This document shows, piece by piece, positions 47,781 through 58,588 of a DNA stretch of 64,000 nucleotides. The DNA is from Epiperipatus broadwayi (lineage: Eukaryota; Onychophora; Udeonychophora; Euonychophora; Peripatidae). The notes under the pieces are model-generated. The model made no database searches. It had not been told where the DNA came from and saw only the letters and a list, made by a program, of their open reading frames with translations. The stretch lies in the NCBI GenBank assembly GCA_028023455.1, contig JAQFVV010012422.1, positions 9,520,337-9,584,336 on the forward strand, written 5' to 3'. How positions within the stretch are numbered: the stretch's first letter is position 1; every line of letters begins with the position of its first letter. Made by a program: the position numbers and the translations under genes.

Positions 47781-48888
47781 ATGATACATGAGAAAGTAAA
47801 AATAACCATAACTTCAAAAATTTTTATCTTAAATTTACCGTATTAAACAAAATTTTAAAAAAAAGAATCCAAGATATCTGCCCGTATTTTTATAGCGATT
47901 GAAATTCTTGTAGCAATTTTGGTTTAGTTTTAAAAAACACACACTTAAAGAACAAAAAGGACGATACACTAATAAATTGTTTGATATTGTATATATGTGG
48001 ATAAATTAATTAAAATAGAATCATTTAAATTAATATTTATGTTAGTGTGCACATAATAGTAAAACTAAATAGTGACAAACTTTTAATGCAATAGTTAAAT
48101 TTATCGATATGTGTATGAATGTTTATGTTTCTCAGATATATTTGTATAAAACAATACCATTTGAAAATATTTAGGTAACATTATTTTAAATCTGAAATGC
48201 AATTTTAAAATTAATTGAAATACTCTATAAACAATTAAGTAGGAAATAAGTAAAACTAGTAAATTTCATTTCTAAGAGAATCACTTATTATCTTTGCATT
48301 TATTTTTATTTTTTTAAAAAAGTTGTTAATCGATTGAATCAAATAATAAAATTTGGTCATCATTTAATGTTCTAACTGAAATTAATCTTCTCACTTCTCT
48401 GTGATTTTATAATTAAAACACCTAAGGTTTTCAATCATTTTTTTTTTAAAAAACAAAAAACAAAAAACATTCTAACAGATTTTACTGGGATAAAAATAAT
48501 TGAAATTCTTAAAGACTTTAAATGAACTTTAGATTATAGAGGATATTTGTTTTTACTTATTATATATTGACTATATAATGTAGTTGCTTTAAAATTCTTA
48601 CAAGAGAAAAGCTAGAGTAAAAAAAAAGGATCTACAGGTAATATAATTTAAATTATGTATACAGTATTATTATTCAATGTTGATGACTTAATATTGTTTT
48701 GGAGAGAGATTGTTAATTAATATTAATGGAAGTACATTAAAGACTGTATGAAGAATATTTATGTAATGAATTATTTTTATCAACTGTAAATAAACTTTGT
48801 GAAACATATTTTTAAAAAAAATTTAAAGAATGTTTTAATCTACAAATTCATTTAAGTTACAGTGATAATAATAAATTAGAAATAACGG
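47781..48888. other. AT-rich sequence, no supported feature
   Basis: No coding frame or repeat recognised; several A and T homopolymer runs. Confidence 0.5.
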
Positions 48889-49178
48889 CTGCAGAAAGGA
48901 GTTTGCTATTAACTGAAAGGAGACTCTTTGATTCCTCTTGGAAACCTTAAAGGAACCGAACAGGACAAATTCCTAATATCCACTCCATACGTTCTTGTCA
49001 TTGCAACTGTTATTACTATGTGATTATTCATATAGTATATGATCATGGATGGGCTGCTCACCAACACGCATTAGCCAGTGTGGTGAGTTTATTGGCTTTT
49101 TACATCTGAGTTTAAGATCAAGAAAACACCATGGTCTTTTTTCTTAGTTGCCTAATAAAGCAGAATGAATGTTTGTGT

Positions 49179-49966
49179 TGTAGTGTTTTGTAAACATGGC
49201 AGACATGTTTGTGCACTCCAGAAAAAACTAAAATTTATTCAAAAGAATGTTTTAGATCGGGCGCTGATAACTGTGGAATTTAATTAAGGCATTGATGTAA
49301 TGGCGATCGACTATTCCAAGAGATATTTTCTGATTGCAAATATTTTTGGATAAGAGACGATACCTTGTTGGATGGTGTATTAATTGTTGCAGTTATCAGG
49401 AAGTTATAAGAAGACTGGGTAACAACTATGCAGGGCAGTAATTAGAGGACAACTCCAGTAGAGAGCAGTCACACAGTATTTAAGTAGAAATATCTTGTGT
49501 TAGTGCTTGCGGTTAATGACCAGCTCCCAGTGGAAATGTAGTCCATGGGTGTAGCTGAAAGAGCCCACAGAGATGGGGAGACCGCAGCAGAGATATTGAG
49601 AGCATTCGTTGCAGACCATTCATTGGAGAGCATCCATTTGCAGAGCATCAGTTGCAGAGCATTCATTGCAGACCATTCATTGGAGAGCATCCGTTTTCAG
49701 ACCATTCGTTGGAAAGCATTCATTGCAGACCATTCATTGGAGAGCATCCGTGACAGAGCATTCATTGCAGACCATTTTTTGGAGAGCACCCATTGCAGAG
49801 AATACAGAGTGTATTCAGAGCATTCATTGCAGACCATTCGTTGGAGAGCATCCGCAGCAGAGCATTTGTTGCAAGAGAACATCGTGGGAATTGAACATAG
49901 TTATTTGCTGACCACACAGTCATACTTGCGGATATAACATTGGCACAGTCAGACTGGTGGATATAA
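49179..49966 (+). mobile_element. Solo-LTR-like insertion with internal 28-bp tandem repeats
   Basis: Begins TGTAGTGTTTTGTAAACATG and ends GTGGATATAA. It is absent at the matching place in the other RTE copy (near 24,840), and occurs alone and inverted at 57,878-58,588, so it is an independent element rather than RTE leader. TG start and, in the other copy, CA end are LTR-like. Several open frames cross the tandem repeat but all are repeat-derived. Confidence 0.72.
49596..49873 (+). repeat. Tandem repeat, about 28-bp unit
   Basis: Units of the form GAGAGCATTCxTTGCAGACC plus ATTCATTG recur about eight times, some with an inserted GCAGAGCATCAGTT half-unit. The six-frame proteins here (HSLQTIHWRAS repeats) simply reflect the repeat. 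Confidence 0.88.
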
Positions 49967-50101
49967 ATATTTTTCCAATACATATATACAATTGTAACAG
50001 ACAAAAATAAATCATGGCCCTTATTTCCAGGAGGCTGTAAAGTCACCAACCAAGGCAGTGTATGGTGGCCAAATGCGAAGAGTGCTAAGAATCCCCTGAT
50101 T

Positions 50102-50912
50102 GTGGACCCAGGCTGCCATTTGATGATGACTTTTTATTTAGGTACTTACAACTACAGATCACTTTCAAGTGAAGGAAGATTGCAAGAATTAGAAGAACTG
50201 TCTTATATTAAATGGGACATTATCGGACTTTGTGAAGTTACAAAAAAAGGTGAAAAGACAATTGATTTAAAAAGTGGATATGTACTCTATTATAAAGGCA
50301 CAAATATTGGAAATACAAGTGGAGCAGGATTCATTATAAATAAAAAGTGGAAGAACAGCATTGTGGAGATTGATGGTGTATCAAACAGAGTGGGAATATT
50401 AGTTATACAACTTAATAGCAGATACCAAATGCAGATAATTCAGGTTTATGCCCCAACAAGTTCTCATAGTGATGAAGTAGTAAAAGATTTTTTATATGGA
50501 TGTACAAAAGGCTCTTGATCAAAGTAAACAACATTTTAAAATTGTTATGGGAGACTTTAATGCTAGAATTGGTAAACAAATGAAAGATAAAAGTGCTGTA
50601 GGTAATTTTGGTTATGGTAATAGAAATGAGAGAGGACATAGACTTGTGGAGTTTGCAGAAAAAGAAAAACTTTATATTATGAATTTTTTTTTTGAGAAAA
50701 ATGTTAAAAGGAAATGGACATGGAAGCATCCAAATGAAGGTACAGCAGAATTGGATTATATTTTGACTAACAGAAAATATATATTTCAAGATTGTAATGT
50801 TCTTAATAAATTTAACACAGGAACTGATCATCGATTAGTAAAATGTAAGATATATGTTAATGCAAAACTAGAGAGACAAAAATTATTAAGAAAAACAATA
50901 AATTACAGTTGA
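50102..50912 (+). pseudogene. RTE endonuclease (frameshifted)
   Basis: Two frames overlap at about 50,496-50,518. The first reads LGTYNYRSLSSEGRLQEL, WDIIGLCEVTKKGEK (catalytic Glu kept) and QVYAPTSSHSDEVV. The second reads VMGDFNARIGKQ, KWTWKHPNEGTAELDYILTN and NTGTDHRLVKCK, where SDH has become TDH. One frameshift joins them. Relative to the minus-strand copy it has lost one Glu codon (ELEELSYIKW for ELEEELSYIKW) and carries several substitutions. It is a decayed copy; the catalytic blocks are otherwise recognisable. Confidence 0.92.
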
Positions 50913-51649
50913 TATTCCTAATCTTCAGAAACATTCTAATGAATTTAAATTAGAACTTACAAATTGATTTCAAGTATTAGTAGATTTTGAACATGATTCA
51001 GATTTGAATGAAATTAATATGAAAATAACTGATACACTTTAAAAACTGCAACAAATATAGCTGGTAGAAAAAAGCAGCAATTGACCAATAAAATTTCTAC
51101 TGAGACTAGAGAATTTATGAAGAAAAGAAGGAATATGAAGATATACAAAAATGATGCATTAAAAAGGATTGAATATCTTGAATTTTGTAAAATGGTGCAG
51201 AAAAGAGTTGAAAATGATATATGAAAGTATAACTGTGAACTAGCAAGGAAAGCTGTAGAAGAGAATAAAAGTCTCAAGAGTGTAAAACAACATTTTGGTA
51301 TTGATAGGAAATTTATATCTGCAATAAGAAAAAAAGATGGAATTATTACTAAAAAAAAAGATGACATCATGAAATGGGTAGATGACTTTTATCAAAAATT
51401 ATATAGTAATAAAGAACAAGTACCTCCTATATCTATTACATCTTCCGAATTGCTGAGAATTTTAAATGAAGAAGTGACACATGCAATTAAATGTATGAAT
51501 AAAGGAAAGGCTCCAGGTAATGATGGAATTATAATCATATATTAAAAGAAGTAGGTGAAGAAATAGAATTTTTTTTAGCAAAATTATATACCAAATGTCT
51601 AAATGATAAATATGTACCAGATGATTGAAAGAATACAATATTAATATTT

Positions 51650-52850
51650 AAAAAGGGTGATAAAGAAGATATTAGAAATTACAGACCTATCAGCCTTTTA
51701 TCAGTTTTATATAAAATTTTTACCAAGATAATTACAACTCGTCTACAGAGAACATTGGATTTCCACCAACCAAGAGAACAAGCTGGATTTAAAAGTGGTT
51801 TTAGTACAGTAGATCATATCCAGGTATTGAGAGAAGTTATAGAAAGGACAAATGAATATAAGTTGCCATTATGCTTTGGATTTGTAGATTATGAAAAGGC
51901 ATTTGATTCTATAAACATTTCTTCAGTGATTAAAGCATTGGATCATCAAGGTATAGACCCAGGATATTGTCATTTTTTAAAGAATATTTATAAAAATGCA
52001 ACAACAATTAGATTACATAATGATACTCAGAAAGTCTACATTGAGAAAGGTGTAAGATAGAGTGATTCCATATCTTTAAAACTTTTTACAGCAGTGCTTC
52101 AAGAAGTGTTTTGTGGATTAAAATGGAAAGCTAAAGGAGTGAAAGTAAATGGAGATTATTTAAGTCAGTTAGATTTTGCAGATGATGTAGTTGTTTTTGC
52201 AAATAATGCTTTAGAGCTGCAGGAATTACCAGATGAAAGTAGGAAAGTAGGATTAAAGATAAATTTTAAAAAGACTAAAGTAATGTTTAATGGATTTTCT
52301 CACAATATGAAAATAAAGATTGATTATGATAGGTTAGAAGAAGTTAACAGTTACAAATATCTTGATCAGATTATTAATACAGATGGAAACATAATGGATG
52401 AAATTAATCATAGAATTAAACTTGGTTGGATTGCTTTTGGTAGAAATAACTTGATACTAAAAGGAAATATGCCTATGTGTTTGAAAAGGAAGGTTTTTAA
52501 TAAATGTGTTTTACCAGTTTTTACTTATGGATCTGAGACTTGAACAATTAATAGCAATACAGAGACTTCAGACTACTCAAAGAAGTATGGAGAGATGCAT
52601 GTTGGGGGTAAGAAGAAGTGATTGAAGCAATATATGAGTAAGAGAACAAACAGGTATTACTGACCTCATTGAAAAAATTAAGAGATTGAAGTGGAGTTGG
52701 GCTGGACATATTGCTAGAAGCTATGATAATAGATGGACAATTGAAATCTTAAACTGGATTCCAAGAGATTGTAAAAGACCCAGAAAGTGAGATGGTTGGA
52801 TGAAATAAGAAAGTGTGTAGGGGTGATGTGGAGAAGAGAAGCTAAAGATC
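51650..52850 (+). pseudogene. RTE reverse transcriptase (broken)
   Basis: The frame 51,755-52,060 reads REQAGFKSGFSTVDHIQVL and FVDYEKAFDSIN (motif A). It stops at 52,058-52,060, where GVRQGDSIS of the other copy reads GVR-stop-SDSIS. The frame 52,094-52,543 reads LDFADDVVVFANNA (motif C), NSYKYLDQIINTDGN and LPVFTYGSET, then stops at TGA. A further frame supplies SWAGHIARSYDNRWTIEIL to about 52,760. The order and text follow the minus-strand copy, with an extra deletion around LQELPDESRKVG. No active enzyme is possible. Confidence 0.92.
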
Positions 52851-52917
52851 AGAGAAGATGAATTGAACTTGGAGAGACCTTCAACCTGCAGTGGATTGAT
52901 AATGGTTAATGATGATA

Positions 52918-53297
52918 ATAATAAAGACATAAATGAAGAAGAATTGTATGAAGAACTATGTCTGTTTAAAAACTTATTTTCAAGAGAATTATCTCAATTC
53001 AAAAATCCACTGTATCTGTATGTTCTAAATTATATGTATGAAAATTATTTGACTGTTTCATTCCCAAATTTGAGCCTATCAATAAGAATATTATTAATTC
53101 TTACTACAAGTATAGCTAGTAAGAGAGATCATTTTCAAAGTTAAAAATTATAAAAAATTATTTACATTCGACAATGACACATGATTGGTCAGCAAATTTA
53201 TCTATGATAGCTACAGATAATGACATATTCAATATTCTAAATACTGATGATATTGTATTTAAATTCAGTTCTGTATAAGCTAGAAAAGTAGGTTTAT
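52918..53297 (+). pseudogene. hAT transposase C-terminal dimerisation domain (fragment)
   Basis: The plus frame 52,863-53,144 reads KDINEEELYEELCLFKNLF and then VSFPNLSLSIRILLILTTSI. After a one-base shift at about 53,141 it continues KLKIIKNYLHSTMTHDWSAN, LSMIATDND and DIVFKFSSV-stop-ARKVG. PNLxxxIRILLxLxxxxAS...FSKLKLIKxYLRSTMxxxRLxxLAMxxIExD is the hAT dimerisation domain as found in ZMYM1-like transposases. The N-terminal zinc finger and catalytic regions are absent. The RTE ends right at its left edge. It is a remnant of a DNA transposon or a domesticated-type relative. Confidence 0.82.
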
Positions 53298-53468
53298 AAT
53301 CGTGTAATAATTAGAGGAATTTAAACACAGACCTTTAAGCTCCTGTTGTCTATAAATACTGATGATATTGTATCTAAATTCAGTTCTGTATAAGCTAGAA
53401 AAGTAGGTTTATAATCATGTAATAATTAGAGGAATTTAAACACAGACCTTTAAGCTCCTGTTGTCTAT
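53239..53468. repeat. 115-bp tandem duplication
   Basis: AAATACTGATGATATTGTAT...CTCCTGTTGTCTAT occurs at 53,239-53,353 and again at 53,354-53,468 with about two differences. The unit spans the end of the hAT fragment and the start of the minus-oriented repeat unit that follows. Confidence 0.95.
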
Positions 53469-53525
53469 CCATTCCATTTTATATAACCATTACACATGAC
53501 TACATACATGTGAAAAATATAAATT

Positions 53526-53573
53526 ATCTCCAATATATGTATTTCATGTTGAACTAGAAGTCATTAGTTGGTC
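53526..53573 (-). ncRNA. Decayed hammerhead-like fold (minus strand)
   Basis: Read on the minus strand: CCAA, CTAATGA (G5 of CTGATGA changed to A), a stem II region, GAAAT, and ATATATTGGAG. The CCAA/TTGG helix I core is kept. It is the inverted counterpart of the fold at 54,042-54,087. The core change should abolish activity. Confidence 0.4.
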
Positions 53574-54041
53574 CATATCATCATCCCCCACACATATATA
53601 CATTCAATGCTCAGTTTACATTAAGATAGCAAATCACCAAACTTTAATGGACAGGCTTTCTTTACCCCCAACTCTTACATTGGTTATATAAGATGGAGTG
53701 GATAGCTGAAGGGAGAATGAAAATCTGTGTTCATATCCCTTCTAATTGCGTCTAAAGTTCAGTATATATAATATACTTGTCTGTAAAATATTACAGATTT
53801 AACCTGAATTTTGCCTAAAAGGACATATTAAGATCCTATACATAAGTGATCAGAGTGACTTAAAGTCAACATGGGTATGACAACAATATTGGCATCAACA
53901 AGGGCTTTGAGCATTCCATCATGTGAAGCTGAAGAATTGGAGGGTGGAGAAGATTGAGGCTTGTTCATTAAAGTTTGAAGATTTTCTATATTAATATAAA
54001 CTGAGCATTAATTGTATATATTCATGGAAGTTGGTAATTTG

Positions 54042-54087
54042 CTCCAACTGATGAGTGCTGGTTTAGCCTGAAATATGTATATTGGAG
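54042..54087 (+). ncRNA. Hammerhead-ribozyme-like fold (minimal helix III)
   Basis: CTCCAA (54,042-54,047) pairs perfectly with TTGGAG (54,082-54,087) as helix I. CTGATGA is at 54,048-54,054. Stem II is GCT/AGC around GGTTT, with a G-T closing pair and one mismatch, and GAAA is at 54,070-54,073. Helix III can form two pairs around ATGT, leaving ATA before helix I (NUH rule satisfied). Stem II and the GAAAT box look eroded from a better version. Location at the end of a repeat unit agrees with a self-cleaving end. Confidence 0.5.
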
Positions 54088-54240
54088 ATTATTTATTTTT
54101 TACATGTAGTAGTCATTTGCATCAGTTATATAAAATTAAATAGATAGCTGAATGGGCCTTGAAAGTCTTTGTTCAAATCTCCTCTAATTACATCTAAAGT
54201 TCAGTAAATATAATATACTTGCATTTAAATTATCTAATAG

Positions 54241-54563
54241 TAATTTTTTCATTATCTTTAATAAAATGTTATAACTTTTTTTCACTGTTTTGCATAAGGG
54301 TGCTGACAATGCTTCCTTCAGCCCTGCATATCATTATTGATTGATTTACTGCATGCTTTAATATGTGAATAATGTTTCTTTAAATATTACACCAAATGGC
54401 AACTGCTATTATTGTTCATTATTTGACTAAGTTAGTTGTATTTATTATGATTTACTTTTTAATACTATTACGGATAATAGTGATTATTTTGGGTTTTTAG
54501 ATAAATGTTTTATGCAATGTTGGATTAATTTTCTGTTGGTATAAAATAGCCAAGTAATCATGT
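54241..54563. other. AT-rich sequence, no supported feature
   Basis: Nothing recognised. Confidence 0.4.
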
Positions 54564-54860
54564 GATAATATGTTAAACTATTTCTATCATCTATCATTAA
54601 ATATTGAATGTCTAGAACATTTTAAACTTTATTTAAACTTTTCAAATAGAAAACAATTCTTAGTAATAATACACAAATAGACAATACAGGTTAGTATTAC
54701 TAACTTGTGTTGTTTGTGTGTTATTGCTAATAACTTGTGGCTATTTGTGTGTTATTACTGACAGTTGTTTATATTTGAAAAGTTAAAATAAAGTTTAAAT
54801 TTTTGTAGACATTCAACATTTAATGATAGATGATGAAAAATGAAAATAGTCTAACATTCT
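54564..54860. mobile_element. Foldback element, about 115-bp arms
   Basis: Left arm about 54,570-54,680 and right arm about 54,743-54,858 are inverted copies: TCATCTATCATTAAATATTG on the left against its complement-like AACATTTAATGATAGATGAT on the right. The loop contains TTAGTATTACTAA. Non-autonomous; no target duplication identified. Confidence 0.75.
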
Positions 54861-57043
54861 ATCATATCTAAAATATCATCATCACAAACCCTCAGGCAAA
54901 TACTAAGTTATCATGTGGTCTTTCAAAATTATATTTTCAGCCATTTTGATATCTAACTGCAGTTTATGCTATTAATTTCTTTTAATTGAATTTTAAGTTT
55001 TATAATTTCACTGTTTTATTAGTTCTGTTATAGTGGAATTTTTTCTTTCTTTTGTAGAATTATAACAGCCTAGAGAATCTCAAAATGGATCTCATGATTA
55101 CTTTTATTTTCTATTGTCTATTGCTTAAATTAAGGCCTTATTTTTTCTCTTGCAGGAGCCTTGTATTGACCATGTAATTTTATACATTTTACTTCTCAGT
55201 ACTTTTTTTTTTCAAGTTAATAATTTCATTTTCAAAATTATTTTGATAATCATTGAGAACCAGAGGGCTAAATCTTGTACTTTCATTTTTGTCTCCATAA
55301 ACAAATTTATTCAGACCACTTTCATTTTTCAGTTGTTTTGCAATTATAACATTGCAAGCACTCCCAGAAATTTTAAAATATTATTTTGCTTCATAAAAAG
55401 CATTCTAATCATCAGTATGGAAACCGTCTAGTTTTACTTTTAATTAAATATCAACTTACTGAGGCATAAACATAAATTAGTCTACAATTGATATTTTTCT
55501 TGATATTTTATCTTTTGAAATAAAAATATATTTTAAAACACCTTCTAAAATGAGTGATATATTGAAATAAATTAAAACAAATAAAATACTAAAATTTGTG
55601 AATTTGAATCAACAGAAAGTACTTCAGGAAATTAATATTAATATTAGATATCCAAGCTGTGTATTTAAAGTTATAAAAAATAAAATAATAATCTAATTTA
55701 TAGAGATACATAGATATCTAATGGTCAATCGTTATTAATGTCAAATGTTGATGTGACCAAAGTAAAGTGTGTTCATGTACTTTATGGGAATATTTAAAAC
55801 CAGGAAGGTACTTTAAATCTGATAGCTCTAAAAAATTCACAATACTCTAAAAAGAAAAAACAGTTTATTGGACACAAAAAGAACATAATTAAAAAAAATT
55901 AATTTCAAAAAGAAAGTAATGTACCAAAGATTAAAATATCTCATCTATTTTTTTTTAAAAAATTCACTGTTTAAACAAGACTAATTTTAAAGAGAATCAA
56001 GATTCTTAGAAAGTGTAAAAGGTCACAGAAGATAAATTAAACAATATTAATGTATCAGAGTAGAAAAATATTTTTAATAACATTGTTTCTAGATAACCAT
56101 TCTCTTTTCAAAATTGATCACATAATCTATCAACATTCAAAACTGCAAAAGTATTTTCAACATCACAATTTGTAATGTATCTCTATATCACATTGTCAAT
56201 TTATCACATAGTTTTTTTTATCTGCTTTTCTGCTTGGCTAATTTAAAAATTCAATCAAGATATTGGACATAGCTTAAATAAATGTTAGAGTCTGCATTTC
56301 TGATAATATCAATTTATATAATGTAAATAGATTATTACTTTACATTATCTTTACTAAAATTAAATATTTCATTAATGCTAAAATTATTCTTCCCCATTTA
56401 TTATCTTGGAAAGATAAGTTTTACTAAATATTCAGCATCCTCTTTGCTAGTGATGATATCTTAATTATCACAAATCTTCAAATTTTCTAATATTTCTTTT
56501 TCAATTGTCTATCTTTATGAGAATTTAGAAATTGTAGTTTTCTCTCATCTTTTATTATTAATATCAATATATATCTATAATAAGCCAACATTGATTATAC
56601 ACTTAACTATAGCTACTTATCATTAGCTAAATCCATATCTAACAAAACCAGGATTTCAACCTGTCTTATGCTAGTTATTTATCTAAATATCATTCTTCTA
56701 TAAATAAAAGCCTTCTAATTGGTGAAAACTTTTCATTATTAATAATATTTTCTTCAATGCTAAAAAGCACTCTGCTCTAATATATATTTTTTTATTACCC
56801 AAACTTTCACTATCTCAAAAATTTATCATTATATCCACCCAATTTCTCAGATCATCAAGTTCTTAATGTTAAAATCAATATAGATTTACAAGGACAACAC
56901 ATGCTTGTCTGTAAAAAATAAAGTGAAAAATGCACACATATTTTAATAAAATCAATATCTTTAATTTATACCCAAAAAGCTTGGTTCTACTTTTTCATAA
57001 TGTCCTCTATCAAATATTATCTATCTATATATATATATCACAA
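54861..57043. other. AT-rich sequence, no supported feature
   Basis: The frame 55,150-55,431 has no recognisable motif and non-coding composition. Nothing else seen. Confidence 0.5.
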
Positions 57044-57257
57044 TAAAAATAATAAATATAATGGTAATAAACTATTATAAAGTCTTTCAATCCACAGAAA
57101 TACTTTCGGTTAATTTTTAAACCAATTTCAACTATCATTAAATTTTTTTTAAATTGAATGGCAGTTAAGGCAGGTTTAAGAAATTAACCGAAAGTACTTA
57201 TGTGGATTGAAAGACTTTATAATAGTTTATTACCATTATATTTATTATTTTTATTAT
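57044..57257. mobile_element. Short hairpin MITE, same family as 12,515-13,262
   Basis: Arms of about 70 bp (57,046-57,115 and 57,183-57,254), inverted with about two mismatches. The termini AAAAATAATAAATATAATGG and the AGTCTTTCAATCCACAGAA stretch correspond to the ends of the 0.75-kb element at 12.5 kb. The interior is reduced to about 65 bases. Confidence 0.88.
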
Positions 57258-57285
57258 GATTACAATTTTGTTCTAATTAAAGGTC

Positions 57286-57287
<2 letters not shown>

Positions 57288-57334
<47 letters not shown>

Positions 57335-57358
57335 CCAATATATATATATATATATATT
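57288..57358. repeat. (AT)n microsatellite
   Basis: Two AT tracts separated by a short AATATACCAA interruption. Confidence 0.95.
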
Positions 57359-57877
57359 ACTCTGCCAACAGGGAGGATGGTCATTAGGAGATATGGCAAG
57401 TCCCTATCTTTAGGCTATACTAGGACTCTGTTTAGTACCATTTAATAGACTTACCATTTTTCAACCATATTTAATCAATTATAACAATTGTGATTAGGTA
57501 ATACAGTTATTCTATCTGGGTCCACTTTAACACTATTAGATATTTCTAAATAAGATATAACTAACCATAATAATTGTGAGACTCATCCTATTAAAAGATA
57601 ACATCACCTTAACATTAAACAAATACAAAAGTATTTATTCAATGGCATGAGAATACCTAAACACTCCTTCTTATTCAGTATCTACATACTCTCATGACTA
57701 ACAATAATGATTAAATGACTATAATAAAACATCTAAATTATTGACTTTCAATTAACTAGTAAAAACATTATACTATCATATTATTGTATGTTTTTATTAT
57801 TATTTCTATAGGATTGCACTTAGCAATAATCATAATTTCAGGATAATCATTGATTTTAATTAATTCTTCATACTACC
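57359..57877. other. AT-rich sequence, no supported feature
   Basis: Near 57,402-57,440 short words (TCCCTATCTT, CTCTGTTTAG) resemble words in the inverted-repeat insertion at 28.95-29.26 kb, too short to call. Confidence 0.4.
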
Positions 57878-58588
57878 TGTTATATCCGCCCTTACGACTG
57901 TGTCAATGTTATATCCGCAAGTCTGACTGTGCGGTCAGCAAATCACTATGTTCAATTCCCACGATGTTCTCTTCCAAACGAATGCTCTCCAATGAATCAG
58001 TCAGCAACGAATGCTCTCCAATGAATTGGTCTGCAATGAATGCTCTCCAACGAATTGGTCTGCAATGAATGCTCTCCAGTGAATTGGTCTGCAATCTCTC
58101 CACTGAATTGGTCTGCAATGAATGCTCTCCAACGAATTGGTCTGCAGTGAATGCTCTGAATATCCCTGCTGCAGTCTCTCCTTCTCTGTGGGCTCTTTCA
58201 GCTACATCTGTGGACTACATTTCCACTGGGTGCTGGTCATAACCCACAAGCACTAATGCGAGATATCTGCTGGTGTTAAACAGATGTCTACTCAAATACT
58301 ACGTGACTGCTCTCTGCTACTCTATATTACACTGCATAGTTCTTACCCAATCTTCTTATCGCTCTCTGATAACTGCAACAATCAATCAATACACCGTCCA
58401 ATAAGGTAATGTCTCTTATCCAGAAATATTTGTAATCAGCAAATATTTCTTGGAATTGTCGATCGCCATTACGTCAATGCATTAATTAAATTCCTCAGCT
58501 ATCAGCGCAATCTAAAAACAACCTCTCGAATAAATTCTATTTTTTTCTGGAGGGCACAAACATGTCTGCCATTTTACAAAACACTACA
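57878..58588 (-). mobile_element. Solo-LTR-like element, inverted second copy
   Basis: The minus strand begins TGTAGTGTTTTGTAAAATGG and ends GGGCGGATATAACA, a TG...CA pair. It aligns along its length with 49,179-49,966, including the 28-bp tandem repeat (here about 57,975-58,160). Flanks CTACC and CTATC differ at one of five bases, consistent with an old 5-bp target duplication. No RTE sequence flanks it, which shows the segment moves on its own. Confidence 0.75.

Larger units (their letters stand above)
48889..52924 (+). mobile_element. RTE-type LINE, plus strand, with insertion in its leader
   Basis: Same family as the minus-strand element at 21.83-25.13 kb, starting at the same leader word (GGCTGCAGAAAGGAGTTTGC) and ending TGATAATGGTTAATGATGAT. 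It carries a 0.8-kb insertion in the leader (49,179-49,966). Endonuclease and RT motifs are present but with more frameshifts and stops than the other copy, so it is older or less constrained. Confidence 0.92.
53476..54240. mobile_element. Inverted cluster of hammerhead-bearing repeat units (Penelope/retrozyme-like)
   Basis: A unit containing TTATATAAxATGGAxTGGATAG, then a GTTCAAATCxCTCTAATTxC word, occurs three times: minus at about 53,500-53,300 (its inner part duplicated), plus at about 53,685-53,790, and plus at about 54,124-54,224. The first and third also share, on their upstream side, a hammerhead-like core and a TTGGAGATxATTTAT joint, so 53,520-53,612 and 54,000-54,095 are inverted copies. 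Inverted partial copies side by side are a habit of Penelope-like elements. No protein is coded. Confidence 0.6.

Noticed and set aside
49545-49937. Overlapping 130- and 100-residue frames with HSLQTIHWRAS-type repeats
   Set aside because: All frames of a 28-bp tandem repeat stay open for a while; no codon structure beyond the repeat.
55150-55431. 93-residue frame as an exon
   Set aside because: Composition typical of T-rich non-coding DNA and no good splice structure or homologous motif.
57909-58118. Repeat-like open frames on both strands
   Set aside because: Same tandem repeat as at 49.6 kb in the inverted copy of the solo-LTR-like segment.
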